In this document: positions 46,056 through 54,450 of the stretch, in pieces
How the letters are laid out: each line of letters starts with the position of its first letter
Position numbering within the stretch: the stretch's first letter is position 1
From: Tepidamorphaceae bacterium
Lineage (GTDB): Bacteria > Pseudomonadota > Alphaproteobacteria > Rhizobiales > JAKSCL01
Length of the DNA: 64,000 bases
Reading direction: 5' to 3'
Assembly: GCA_028289445.1 (NCBI GenBank)
Contig: JANQPO010000019.1
Coordinates: forward strand, 186,001 to 250,000
The notes under the pieces: model-generated
Seen by the model: only the letters and a program-made list of their open reading frames with translations
Database searches by the model: none
What the model was told of the DNA's origin: nothing
Made by a program: the position numbers and the translations under genes

Positions 46056-46904
46056 ATGAAGATCGGATTTTGCATGTTGCTCTGGACGACGGGCGTCACG
46101 GAGGCGCACCGGCCGATCCTCGAAGACCTCAAAGCGACCGGATACGATGGTGTCGAGATCCCGATTTTTGACGGTTCGCCGGACGACTTTTCGGCGCTCG
46201 GTAAGATGCTCGACGAGATCGGTCTCGGGCGCACCGGGATCAGTGTCATCCCGACGGAAGACAAGAACCCCCTGTCCGAAGACGCCGGTGCACGACAGGC
46301 AGCGGTGGACTACCTGAACTATTGCATCGACTGCACGGCAGCGCTCGGCGCGTCGGCCATCGGCGGGCCGCTGCATCAGACCCTTGGTCATTTCTCAGGC
46401 ACCGGACCGACGGATGAGGAACGGGCGCGTGCCCGCGATGTCCATCGCGCCGTCGGGGAGCATGCACAGGCAAACAGCGTGACCATCGCGCTTGAGGCGG
46501 TCAACCGGTTCGAGACCTATTTCGTCACGACGATGGACCAACTCTCCGCCTATGTCGCCTCTGTCGACCATCCAAACATCCAGGCGATGTACGATACCTT
46601 CCACGCCAATATCGAGGAGACCGATCCGGTCGCCGCCTTCACGCGCAACGCCGGCTGTGTCCGCCATGTCCATATTTCCGAGAACGACCGCGGCGTGCCC
46701 GGGCGCGGCCATGTGCCCTGGGCGGAGACCTTCAAGGCGATCAAGGCGTCCGGGTATGACGGCTGGCTGACGATTGAATCCTTCGGGCGCGGTCTGCCAG
46801 AGCTGGCGGCGGCGACGCGCGTCTGGCGCGACTTCGCCGAGTCCCCCGAGGCCGTCTACAAAGACGGCTACACACACATTCGCAATGGCTGGGATGCGGC
46901 GTGA
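46056..46904 (+). CDS. Ketose 3-epimerase-like protein (D-tagatose 3-epimerase family)
   Basis: A 282-residue TIM-barrel enzyme. The metal and substrate residues of the D-tagatose/D-psicose 3-epimerase family are recognisable: Glu in IALEAVNRFETYFVTTM near residue 148, Asp in MYDTFHANIEE near residue 183, His in CVRHVHISENDRGVPGRGHV near residue 209, and Glu in WLTIESFG near residue 243. The start follows GGGGAGAGG. It heads a three-gene operon with a DhaK-type kinase and a triose-phosphate-isomerase-like gene, overlapping the kinase start (TGATG). It probably epimerises a ketose or ketose phosphate at C3; chain length is unknown. Confidence 0.82.
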   Translation: MKIGFCMLLWTTGVTEAHRPILEDLKATGYDGVEIPIFDGSPDDFSALGKMLDEIGLGRTGISVIPTEDKNPLSEDAGARQAAVDYLNYCIDCTAALGASAIGGPLHQTLGHFSGTGPTDEERARARDVHRAVGEHAQANSVTIALEAVNRFETYFVTTMDQLSAYVASVDHPNIQAMYDTFHANIEETDPVAAFTRNAGCVRHVHISENDRGVPGRGHVPWAETFKAIKASGYDGWLTIESFGRGLPELAAATRVWRDFAESPEAVYKDGYTHIRNGWDAA

Positions 46905-47899
46905 TGGCGAAGAAAGTCCTCAACAATCCGGACCATGTGATCGAGGAAATGCTGGAGGGCATTCTGGCGGCCCATCCGGAGCATCTGCGCCAGCCTGAAG
47001 GCGCGCCACGCACGATCGTCGCGACCGACGGGCCGCGCGACGGCAAGGTCGGGCTGGTCATCGGCGGTGGCTCGGGTCACGAGCCGACATTTCTCGGCTT
47101 CGTCGGCCGAGGCCTGGCCGATGTCGCTGTGATTGGCGACGTCTTCACGTCGCCGACGCCGGACGCAATCCTCGATTCCGCCCGGGCAGCCAATGGCAGG
47201 GCCGGCGTGCTCTTCATGTACGGCAACTATGCCGGCGACGTTATGAATTTCGACATGGCGGCGGAGATGGCGGCGATGGACGACATCGAAGTCCGCACCG
47301 TGTTGTCGACCGACGATGTGGCGATCAAGGAGAAGGAGAAGCGGCGGGGCGTTGCCGGCAATTTCTTCATCTTCAAGTCAGCGGGCGCCGCCTGCGACAA
47401 AATGCTGTCGTTCGATGAGTGCGAGCGTATCGCCCGCAAGTCCAACGACCACACGTTCACGATGGGCGTCGCGCTGGCGCCCTGTTCGCTGCCGCAAACC
47501 CTGAAACCGAGCTTCACTCTCGGCGACAACGAAATGGAGATCGGGCTCGGCATCCATGGCGAGGCGGGGGTTTATCGCGGGCCGCTTCAAACGGCAGACG
47601 AGATCACCGACCGGATCGTCGACGCGATCTTCGCGCAGATGAGCCCCTCAAAGGGCGATCGCGTGGCTGTCCTCGTCAATTCGCTCGGCGCGACGCCGCT
47701 GATGGAGCTTTACATCGTCAACCGGCGTCTCAGGCAGCGGCTCGACGATGCTGGGATCACGGTGCACAAGACCTGGGTCGGAAACTACTGCACATCGCTT
47801 GAAATGGCGGGCCTGTCGGTGACGCTCCATCACCTCGATGGCGAGTTGACCGAAATGCTCGATCACCCTTGCGACTGCGCCATGTTCCGCGCCGGATAG
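46904..47899 (+). CDS. dhaK: DhaK-type dihydroxyacetone/short-ketose kinase subunit
   Basis: A 331-residue protein covering only the DhaK (Dak1) domain, which binds the keto-sugar covalently through a His. Motifs are GLVIGGGSGHEPTFLGFVG near residue 47, FMYGNYAGDVMNFDMA near residue 105, and the substrate His in LGIHGEAGVYRGP near residue 215. In characterised kinases the ATP-binding DhaL domain is fused or encoded next to DhaK; neither is seen here. The next gene is a TPI-like isomerase, and the previous one a ketose 3-epimerase. The substrate could be dihydroxyacetone or a tetrulose such as erythrulose; the former name is used only for the family. Confidence 0.85.
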   Translation: MAKKVLNNPDHVIEEMLEGILAAHPEHLRQPEGAPRTIVATDGPRDGKVGLVIGGGSGHEPTFLGFVGRGLADVAVIGDVFTSPTPDAILDSARAANGRAGVLFMYGNYAGDVMNFDMAAEMAAMDDIEVRTVLSTDDVAIKEKEKRRGVAGNFFIFKSAGAACDKMLSFDECERIARKSNDHTFTMGVALAPCSLPQTLKPSFTLGDNEMEIGLGIHGEAGVYRGPLQTADEITDRIVDAIFAQMSPSKGDRVAVLVNSLGATPLMELYIVNRRLRQRLDDAGITVHKTWVGNYCTSLEMAGLSVTLHHLDGELTEMLDHPCDCAMFRAG

Positions 47900-47908
47900 G
47901 ATCTACAC

Positions 47909-48652
47909 ATGTTTTGGATCGGGACGTCTTGGAAGATGAACAAGACGCAGGCGGATGCGCGGGCGTTCTTCGATGCGCTTTCGAGATTCGATCTGCCGGC
48001 GGCGCCCGAGGCGCAGCTTTTCGTCATACCGCCGTTCACGGCCATTGAGACGGCAATGCGCGCGGCGGCGAATATGCCAATCCTGATCGGCGCGCAAAAT
48101 GTCGGCCCGGCGGAGGAGGGGGCTTTCACCGGAGAAGTGTCGGCCGCGATGCTCGCCGAGATCGGGTGCGATCTGGTTGAGATCGGTCATTCGGAGCGGC
48201 GGCAATACTTCGGCGAGACCGATGAGACTGTGAACGCCAAGGTCCGTCTGGTTCTCGGCCAGGGCATGCGGCCGCTTGTATGCGTCGGCGAAACGGCGGA
48301 GCAACGGGCAAGCGGCGCGGCGCAAGATATCGTTCTCGGTCAGACACGGATTGCCTTTCGCGATGTCGCGGAGACCCAACTCGCGCAGTGCCTGATTGCC
48401 TATGAGCCGGTTTGGGCGATCGGCGATGGCGGCACGCCGGCGCAGCCTGACGACGCGGCCGAGGTCCACGCGTTATTGAAGGCCGAATTTCCGGCGTGCC
48501 CGGTTCTCTATGGCGGCAGCGTGACGGCGGATAACTGCGCGGGCTTCGCGCAGCGGCCGGAGATCGATGGCCTCTTCATCGGCCGCGCCGCCTGGGCGGC
48601 AGAGGGCTTTCAGACGATTATCGCACGATCGCTGGCCGCGCTTACCGCCTAG
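47909..48652 (+). CDS. Triose-phosphate isomerase family protein
   Basis: A 247-residue TIM-family isomerase. All catalytic residues are present: Lys in GTSWKMNKTQ at residue 11, His in EIGHSERRQYFG near residue 92, and Glu in IAYEPVWAIGDGG near residue 165; the phosphate-binding YGGSVTADN follows. As it lies after a DhaK-type kinase in a sugar operon, it may be a second TPI or an isomerase of tetrulose phosphates, as EryH and LerI are in erythritol and threitol pathways. Its stop overlaps the convergent cupin stop by four bases. Sequence alone cannot decide between triose and tetrose. Confidence 0.87.
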   Translation: MFWIGTSWKMNKTQADARAFFDALSRFDLPAAPEAQLFVIPPFTAIETAMRAAANMPILIGAQNVGPAEEGAFTGEVSAAMLAEIGCDLVEIGHSERRQYFGETDETVNAKVRLVLGQGMRPLVCVGETAEQRASGAAQDIVLGQTRIAFRDVAETQLAQCLIAYEPVWAIGDGGTPAQPDDAAEVHALLKAEFPACPVLYGGSVTADNCAGFAQRPEIDGLFIGRAAWAAEGFQTIIARSLAALTA

Positions 48653-49050
48653 CTGCGGAGCGTATTCCAGGGCGCCTCGCCGGCGACGTCGACCAGTTCA
48701 TAACCGCCCTCGCCGACACAGGGACCCAGGATCGCGACGATCTTGGCATCGGTATCGCCTGCGTTGAAGGAGGCGTGCACCATATCCGCCGGCAGGTAGG
48801 CGGAGTCGCCTGGGCCCAGGATCCGCATCTCCTGGTCGACCCATTGTTCGACCGTGCCGGCGACCACATAGAGCACCTCTTCCTGGTCCGGATGCTTGTG
48901 GAAGTCGTGGCCCTTGCCGGGCGCAAGCGTCACGTCGATGACCGTGAGTTGCGTCGCGCCGGTCGATGGCGGATGGCTCAGCCAGCGCAGGCGACCCCAG
49001 TCCAAGACCTCTTGCGGTGTTTCGGCGGCGGTGACGAATTTTCCTGGCAT
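48649..49050 (-). CDS. Cupin-domain protein
   Basis: A 133-residue single cupin. The metal-binding motifs are HDFHKHPDQEEVLYVVAGTV near residue 50 (two His and Glu) and LPADMVHASFNAGDTDAK near residue 88 (third His). It is the last gene of the transporter operon, 10 bases after the Tm-1-like gene. Single cupins of this type can be sugar isomerases, mutarotase-like enzymes or dioxygenases. An enzymatic role in the pathway is plausible, but no reaction can be named. Confidence 0.8.
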   Translation of the reverse strand: MPGKFVTAAETPQEVLDWGRLRWLSHPPSTGATQLTVIDVTLAPGKGHDFHKHPDQEEVLYVVAGTVEQWVDQEMRILGPGDSAYLPADMVHASFNAGDTDAKIVAILGPCVGEGGYELVDVAGEAPWNTLRS

Positions 49051-49060
49051 TCAATCCTCC

Positions 49061-50263
49061 CTATCGCGGCGTAATGTCGTTGAACTGGGCGACGACCGCA
49101 TCGGCGAATTCCGGGTCGTTGATGGCGTGTGGCAGGCGAATCAGGCGGCGTGTATCGGTCACTTCGACAGTATCCGCCAGCGCCTCGAAAAGCGCCGCAT
49201 CGGCGTTCGGGTCGTGGAACGGCTGGCCGGGGATATCGATCGCCGAAACGCCGCCCTGCGGAATCAGGAACCGGACGGGCCCACTCATCCGGTTCAGTTT
49301 TTCGCCGATCCAGCGGCCGATCTCCCTGTTCTCCTCCGACGTCGTGCGCATCAGCGTCACTTGCGCATTGTGGACGTAGAGATTTCGGTCGCGGAAGCGT
49401 TCCGGCACCGTATCCATGGCACCGAAATTGACCATGTCGAGCGCGCCGCAGGACCCGACATAGGGAACGCCGCTTTCGATGATCGCGTCCAGCCGACCCG
49501 GCCCGGCGGAGAGTGTACCACCGACCAGATGGTCGGCGATCTCCGTCGTGGTCGTATCGATGACGGCGTTGATCATGCCCGACTCGACCAGCTTTTCCAT
49601 CGACCGGCCGCCGGTGCCGGTGGCGTGAAACACGAGGCAATCATAGCGGTCGGCGAGGGCCACCTGAACGGCTTGCACCAGCGGTGTGGTGACGCCGAAC
49701 ATGGTGAGGCCGATCGCCGGTTTGTCATCGACTTCTGGGATCGCGCCGGCGCTGACGATCATGCCCGCCAGCGCATGGGCCGCATTGGCAAGCACCCGCC
49801 TGGAGATGCGATTGAGACCCTGGACGTCGGTGATCGAATACATCATCGCGATATCGGCCGGACCGACATAGGCGCTGACATTGCCCGACGCGACGGTCGA
49901 GACCAGCACTTTTGGCGTACCGGCCGGCAGCGCCCGCATCGCTGGAGCCACAAGAGCCGTTCCGCCTGAGCCGCCGGCGCCGATCATACCGTCGATGTCC
50001 TGGCGCGATCGCGTCATCGCCTCAAAGGCGATAGCCATGGCGGTTACCGCCGCGCCGCGATCGCCGGCCTTCAAGACGGCATCGGCGCCATCTGGATGAT
50101 GCGCAGCGACCTTGTCCGGTTCAATGTCAGCGGGGGACGCGTGCCCACCGGTGCCCAGATCGACAGTGGTGACGTCGACGCCAGCCGCCTGGATCAAATC
50201 CGCGATATAGCCGAGTTCCGCCGCCTTGGTGTCGAAGGTTCCAGCGACATAGGCGGTCGGCAT
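49061..50263 (-). CDS. Tm-1-like ATP-binding protein (UPF0261)
   Basis: A 400-residue protein of the UPF0261 family, whose N-terminal domain matches the ATP-binding domain of the tomato Tm-1 resistance protein. Conserved blocks are [20 protein letters not shown] at the start, [20 protein letters not shown] near residue 95, and [19 protein letters not shown] near residue 215, all Gly-rich phosphate-type loops. The start follows GGAG and lies four bases after the PfkB stop. Its biochemical role is unknown in bacteria. Being fixed between a sugar kinase and a cupin in this operon points to a catabolic step. Confidence 0.85.
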   Translation of the reverse strand: MPTAYVAGTFDTKAAELGYIADLIQAAGVDVTTVDLGTGGHASPADIEPDKVAAHHPDGADAVLKAGDRGAAVTAMAIAFEAMTRSRQDIDGMIGAGGSGGTALVAPAMRALPAGTPKVLVSTVASGNVSAYVGPADIAMMYSITDVQGLNRISRRVLANAAHALAGMIVSAGAIPEVDDKPAIGLTMFGVTTPLVQAVQVALADRYDCLVFHATGTGGRSMEKLVESGMINAVIDTTTTEIADHLVGGTLSAGPGRLDAIIESGVPYVGSCGALDMVNFGAMDTVPERFRDRNLYVHNAQVTLMRTTSEENREIGRWIGEKLNRMSGPVRFLIPQGGVSAIDIPGQPFHDPNADAALFEALADTVEVTDTRRLIRLPHAINDPEFADAVVAQFNDITPR

Positions 50264-50267
50264 CGTG

Positions 50268-51212
50268 TCAGCTCCGCCAGCTCCGCATCGCGTCGAGCGT
50301 CTGGTCGAGTGAGATAATGCCGGCGTCCGAGCCAAGGCCGGAGGCGACGAGCGATGCCGACGCGGTTGCCAGATGGCCGCATTCCTCAAGATCGTAGCCG
50401 AGCGACACACCGGTCACGAAGCCCGCTGAATAGGCGTCGCCGCAACCCGTCGTGTCGACGACAGTGATATCGTAGGGCTTGATCTGAATGCGGGTATCGC
50501 CCGTCGCGATCAGCGAGCCTTCCTCGCCCATCGTCAAGGCGCAGCAGCCCACGCCATGATCGAGGAAGAAGCGGGCGTTGTCCTCCGTATCGTGGAGGCC
50601 CGACAAGTCACGCGCCTCTTCAATCGACGGCATGAAATAGTCGATATGGGGCATGAGCGGCTTGACGATGTTGATCGTGTCGGGATTGGTGGCGATCAGA
50701 TCGAACGAGGTCGTGCAGCCGGCCTCCTTTGCCGCCGCCAGAAGCTTGCGGCTCGGCTCGCCGTCGAGCTTTTGCAACAGGCCGGTGCCGCCGAGGTGGA
50801 CAAAACGGGCATCCAGAACTTGCGGCAGGGTCGCGTTGTCGATGTCGAAGTGGTCGGATGCGCCGCGCACATGGAGCGCTGGGCGATCGCCGTTCGGGCG
50901 TACGTTGAGGATCGTCGCCGAAGTCGGCACGCCGGACAAACGCTGCATGGCTGCGCAGTCGATGCCGTGCTTCTCCATCTCCATGATGACGAAGTCGGCC
51001 TTCTCGTCCTGACCAACGGCGCCGACGGCGAGGCATTTCTGGCCGAGCTTGGCGAAGTCTATGACGGTGCCGCCGGCCGTACCGGCGACGGTCAAGCGGA
51101 TCTCCTCGATGAACTCGACGTTGCCGCGCTCTGGGATACGCTCCACCGGGCGGCCCAGAATATCGAGGATATAAAGCCCAACGACGCTGACGTCATAGGT
51201 CCGCTCGGTCAT
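50268..51212 (-). CDS. PfkB-family carbohydrate kinase
   Basis: A 314-residue ribokinase-fold kinase. The N-terminal signature is [20 protein letters not shown] near residue 42, and the C-terminal PfkB signature is [20 protein letters not shown] near residue 250, with the catalytic Asp in GCGD (usually GAGD). The start overlaps the small membrane protein gene by four bases. It is probably the kinase that phosphorylates the imported sugar or a metabolite of it. The acceptor is unknown; members include ribokinase, fructokinase, KDG kinase and others. Confidence 0.88.
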   Translation of the reverse strand: MTERTYDVSVVGLYILDILGRPVERIPERGNVEFIEEIRLTVAGTAGGTVIDFAKLGQKCLAVGAVGQDEKADFVIMEMEKHGIDCAAMQRLSGVPTSATILNVRPNGDRPALHVRGASDHFDIDNATLPQVLDARFVHLGGTGLLQKLDGEPSRKLLAAAKEAGCTTSFDLIATNPDTINIVKPLMPHIDYFMPSIEEARDLSGLHDTEDNARFFLDHGVGCCALTMGEEGSLIATGDTRIQIKPYDITVVDTTGCGDAYSAGFVTGVSLGYDLEECGHLATASASLVASGLGSDAGIISLDQTLDAMRSWRS

Positions 51213-51496
51213 CTGAGCGTTCCCAAATAGTACACATAAAGATTGGCGGTCCCGATGCCCAACAACGCCGCGATCCCAAGGATGATAAGGACAATGATCA
51301 CCACGCGGATCAGCGCTGAGGCCGGCACGCCGGGCCGGCAAACCGGAATGAGGTTGAAGGCAAGGCCGCCGACGACGACGGCGACGCAGCCGATCGAGAA
51401 CAGCGTGAGCGAAAATGGCTGGAAGATCATCGCGACCGCAGCGAGACACAGCCCGATGACGAACCACTCGACGACTTTGGCCTGTGTGGCGGTCAT
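51209..51496 (-). CDS. Small integral membrane protein of the second ABC importer
   Basis: A 95-residue protein with two to three strongly hydrophobic helices: about residues 10-28 (EWFVIGLCLAAVAMIFQPF), 30-48, and 63-88 (VVIIVLIILGIAALLGIG). It overlaps both the ATPase gene upstream and the PfkB gene downstream by four bases each, so it is tightly co-translated with the transporter. Its position recalls GlpU in the glycerol importer, although I see no clear sequence similarity between them. A role as permease accessory is inferred. Confidence 0.72.
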   Translation of the reverse strand: MTATQAKVVEWFVIGLCLAAVAMIFQPFSLTLFSIGCVAVVVGGLAFNLIPVCRPGVPASALIRVVIIVLIILGIAALLGIGTANLYVYYLGTLR

Positions 51497-52587
51497 GATG
51501 CCCTCACCGCAGTTCCGTCCTGCCCGAAGATGTGCGTGGCGCCGGGCTGGAACCGGACATGCACCGTGTCGCCCTCTTCGACCGGGGTCTGCCAATCGGT
51601 GACAACACGAATGTCGTGCTTACCGTCGTTCATGTGCGCCAGCGTTTCAGCACCCATCGGTTCGACGATATCGATGACGGAGGACAGACCGTCCTCGACC
51701 TGTTCGCGAACGATATCGATGTTGCGCGGCCGGATGCCGAGCGTAACCGGATCGCCCTGATTGAGATCGGCGGCGGCGGGATCGACGGTGATCGAGAGCG
51801 TCTGTCCACCCTCGACGGCGAACCGCGCATTGGTTGCGTCAGACATCTCGGTGAAGGTTGCCGGAACGAGGTTCATCTGCGGCGTGCCGATGAAGCCGGC
51901 GACGAAAAGATTGGCGGGCTTTTGAAAGATCGTATGGGGCGTATCGACCTGTTCGATCCGGCCATCGCGCATGACGGCGATCCGGTCGGCCATTGTCAGC
52001 GCTTCCAGCTGATCATGGGTGACGATGACCGTTGGCCGGCTGAGACCCTGCAACACCGATTTGATCTCTCCGCGCATGACCTCGCGCAGCTGAACATCGA
52101 GACGCGAGAGCGGCTCGTCGAACAGGAAGCAATTCGGATCGCGGATGATCGACCGGCCGACCGCCACGCGCTGCTTTTCCCCTTCAGCCAACTGGCCGGG
52201 CAGACGGTCGAGAATCCCCTCCAATTGCAGGACGGCGGCAGTTTCGGCGACTTTTGCGTCGATCTCGGCCTTCGACATCGATTCCGCGTGCAGCGGATAG
52301 GCGAGGTTCTCGGCAACGGTCAGGCTTGGATAAAGCGCATAAAACTGGAAGCTCATCGCCACATTGCGGTCGCGCGGTGCAATGTCGTTGACCCGGTTGC
52401 CGGCCAGTATGACGTCGCCGTCATTGGCCCATTCGAGGCCGGCGACCATTCTAAGCGTCGTCGTCTTGCCGCAGCCGGACGGCCCCAGCAGACACAACAC
52501 TTCGCCCTCGCCGACAGTCAGGTCGATGGCATCGACCGCCGTCAGATCGCCGAACCGCTTGGTCAGTTTTTTCAGCTCGATCGTCAT
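51493..52587 (-). CDS. ABC transporter ATPase with degenerate signature (second importer)
   Basis: A 364-residue MalK-type ATPase. Walker A is GPSGCGKT at residues 35-42, Walker B FLFDEP at 154-159, and the switch histidine is H191 in VTHDQLEAL. The signature, normally LSGGQ, reads LAEGE at 133-137. A TOBE-type domain with LGIRPRNIDIV follows. The partner ATPase at the head of the operon has LSGGE but lacks the histidine. This is the same complementary pattern as GlpT/GlpS and points to an asymmetric heterodimer. It overlaps the permease gene upstream by four bases. Confidence 0.88.
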   Translation of the reverse strand: MTIELKKLTKRFGDLTAVDAIDLTVGEGEVLCLLGPSGCGKTTTLRMVAGLEWANDGDVILAGNRVNDIAPRDRNVAMSFQFYALYPSLTVAENLAYPLHAESMSKAEIDAKVAETAAVLQLEGILDRLPGQLAEGEKQRVAVGRSIIRDPNCFLFDEPLSRLDVQLREVMRGEIKSVLQGLSRPTVIVTHDQLEALTMADRIAVMRDGRIEQVDTPHTIFQKPANLFVAGFIGTPQMNLVPATFTEMSDATNARFAVEGGQTLSITVDPAAADLNQGDPVTLGIRPRNIDIVREQVEDGLSSVIDIVEPMGAETLAHMNDGKHDIRVVTDWQTPVEEGDTVHVRFQPGATHIFGQDGTAVRAS

Positions 52588-53453
52588 TTCTTGACCGTGC
52601 CGAACGTGACGCCGCGCAGAAGCTGGTTCTGCAAGAGGAAGGTGACGAAGAAGATCGGGATCAGGAACAACGTGACAATCGCGGCAAGCAGGCCGTAGTC
52701 AACGCCGACCTCGCCGCCCAGCGTGCGTGCCATGGCAACCGGAACGGTGCGCGTGTCGACGCCGGTCAAAAGCAGCGCGAAGAGGAACTCGTTCCAGGTC
52801 AGGATCAAGCCGAACACGAAAGTCGCCGCCAGGCCGGCCAGAATTTGCGGAATGCACATGCCGAAGAACACCTGGCGCTCCTTCGCGCCGTCCATGCGCG
52901 CGGCGTCCTCGATCTCCGGATTGAGTTCGTCGAAGAAGCTCTTCACCAACCAGACCGAGAAGGGAATGTTGAAGGCGGTGTAGAGCAGGATGATGCCCCA
53001 ATAGGTGCCGGCGAGGCCAGAGATGCGGAACATCAGGAAGATCGGGATGATGACGACGATCGGCGGCATCATCCGCGTGGTGAGGATGATGAACAGATAG
53101 GTGTCGTTGCCCTTCAGCGGATAGCGCGAGAAGGCGTAAGCCGCCAGCGTGCCGACGATCAGCGCCAGCATCACCGATGTCCCGGCGATGAAGATGGAGT
53201 TGAAGAAGTAGAGCGGAAACGCCGTTTCCTGGCTGGCGCCCGCGGTGATCGAGGCGCGGTAGAAGACGGAGATGAAATTATCAAACGTCGGCGTGAAGAA
53301 AATCTTCGGCGGAATCGCCAGCGCATCCGTCCGGGTCTTGAATGCCGTGAGGATGATCCACAGAACCGGGAAGAAGTAGATAAAGCTGATGACAGCGGCA
53401 ATCGCCGTCCAGCCCCAGCCGGCCTTGCCGATTTCGCGCCGTTTCACCGCCAT
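52584..53453 (-). CDS. ABC importer permease (MalG-like, second importer)
   Basis: A 289-residue permease with six predicted helices, the first being GWTAIAAVISFIYFFPVLWI. The EAA loop reads DELNPEIEDAARMDGAKERQ near residue 185, and the C-terminus ends NQLLRGVTFGTVKK, typical of MalG-type subunits. It abuts the other permease gene (sharing one base) and overlaps the ATPase gene by four bases. It belongs to the carbohydrate uptake (CUT1) family; substrate unknown. Confidence 0.9.
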   Translation of the reverse strand: MAVKRREIGKAGWGWTAIAAVISFIYFFPVLWIILTAFKTRTDALAIPPKIFFTPTFDNFISVFYRASITAGASQETAFPLYFFNSIFIAGTSVMLALIVGTLAAYAFSRYPLKGNDTYLFIILTTRMMPPIVVIIPIFLMFRISGLAGTYWGIILLYTAFNIPFSVWLVKSFFDELNPEIEDAARMDGAKERQVFFGMCIPQILAGLAATFVFGLILTWNEFLFALLLTGVDTRTVPVAMARTLGGEVGVDYGLLAAIVTLFLIPIFFVTFLLQNQLLRGVTFGTVKK

Positions 53454-54370
53454 CAGCTCACCTCCTGGGCGCGCCGGTTGACGGCGTAGAGATAAAGATT
53501 GGTCAGGACGATCACGACGAAGAGCACGATATAGGCGAGTGCCGACGACTGACTGGTTCTAAAGAACTGGAAGGCGAGACGGTAGAGATAGACGGCGATC
53601 GTCTCCGTTGCCGATCCAGGACCGCCCTCGGTGATGATGTAGACCAGGTCGAACAGTTTGAACGTCTCGATCGTTCGAAACAGGATCGCCAACAAGAGCA
53701 AACTCTTGATGTAGGGAAAGGTGATCGTCCAGAAGCGCCGCCAGGCCGAGGCGCGGTCGATCTCGGCCGCCTCATAGAGATATTTTGGCACCGACACCAA
53801 GCCGGCCAAGACCAAAAGCATCACGAACGGCGACCACATCCACGCATCCGCGATGACGATCCCGGCGATCGCGCCGGCCGGCGTCGCCAGCAGAACGAAG
53901 GGCTCGGACGTGAAGTTGTTGATCACATAGCTGACGAGCCCAAACGTCGGCTCATAGTAGAGCTTGAAGAACACGCCGACGGAGACGAAGGACAGCATCA
54001 TCGGCGCCAGCACCAGCATCAACAAAATGCGGCGCATGGGAAAGGCCTTGGCGAACAACAACGCCAGAAGGAAGCCGACGATCAGTTGCAAGAGCACCGA
54101 CGAGCCGACGATGATCGCGGTGGTCTGGAAGCGTTCCCAGACCTTGTCGTCGGTCAACACGCGTTCGTAGTAGAAGAGGCCCCTAAATTCCGGGATCTTC
54201 ACGCGGTTGGCGCGGTAGTTGAAAAAGGACAGACCGAACGACCACAAGAGCGGGAAGATGTTCATGATGAACAGGATGGCGATTGCCGGCGTGACCAAAA
54301 GCGCGCCGCGACGCTTTGGGTCCATCAGCCATCCGAAAAATCCACTGTGCTCGGCCGATGATGGCGCCAT
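53453..54370 (-). CDS. ABC importer permease (MalF-like, second importer)
   Basis: A 305-residue permease. Six helices are predicted from LLVTPAIAILFIMNIFPLLW onwards, and the EAA loop is KYLYEAAEIDRASAWRRFWT near residue 200. It follows the binding-protein gene after 80 bases that contain a strong hairpin, and shares its final base with the next permease gene. Together the pair forms the transport channel. Confidence 0.9.
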   Translation of the reverse strand: MAPSSAEHSGFFGWLMDPKRRGALLVTPAIAILFIMNIFPLLWSFGLSFFNYRANRVKIPEFRGLFYYERVLTDDKVWERFQTTAIIVGSSVLLQLIVGFLLALLFAKAFPMRRILLMLVLAPMMLSFVSVGVFFKLYYEPTFGLVSYVINNFTSEPFVLLATPAGAIAGIVIADAWMWSPFVMLLVLAGLVSVPKYLYEAAEIDRASAWRRFWTITFPYIKSLLLLAILFRTIETFKLFDLVYIITEGGPGSATETIAVYLYRLAFQFFRTSQSSALAYIVLFVVIVLTNLYLYAVNRRAQEVS

Positions 54371-54414
54371 AGTCGTGGTCGTCTCGCTCGTTTTGAACAG
54401 TCGCTAAAGGTAGG

Positions 54415-54442
54415 GGAAGGGCCCGGCGAACCAGGCCCTTCC
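54415..54442. other. Intercistronic hairpin after the binding-protein gene
   Basis: GGAAGGGCC and its exact complement GGCCCTTCC form a nine-base stem with a ten-base loop, between the binding-protein stop and the first permease. No T-run follows on the minus strand. It probably stabilises the binding-protein message. Confidence 0.65.
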
Positions 54443-54450
54443 GATTTGCG

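Noticed and set aside
50268-51467. Longer version of the PfkB kinase starting near 51467
   Set aside because: The extra N-terminus overlaps the small membrane protein gene in another frame; [10 protein letters not shown] at 51212 fits the family start and forms an ATGA overlap.
51532-52698. A 388-codon plus-strand frame opposite the second importer's ATPase
   Set aside because: The minus strand encodes Walker A, Walker B and switch-loop motifs; the plus frame has no recognisable features.
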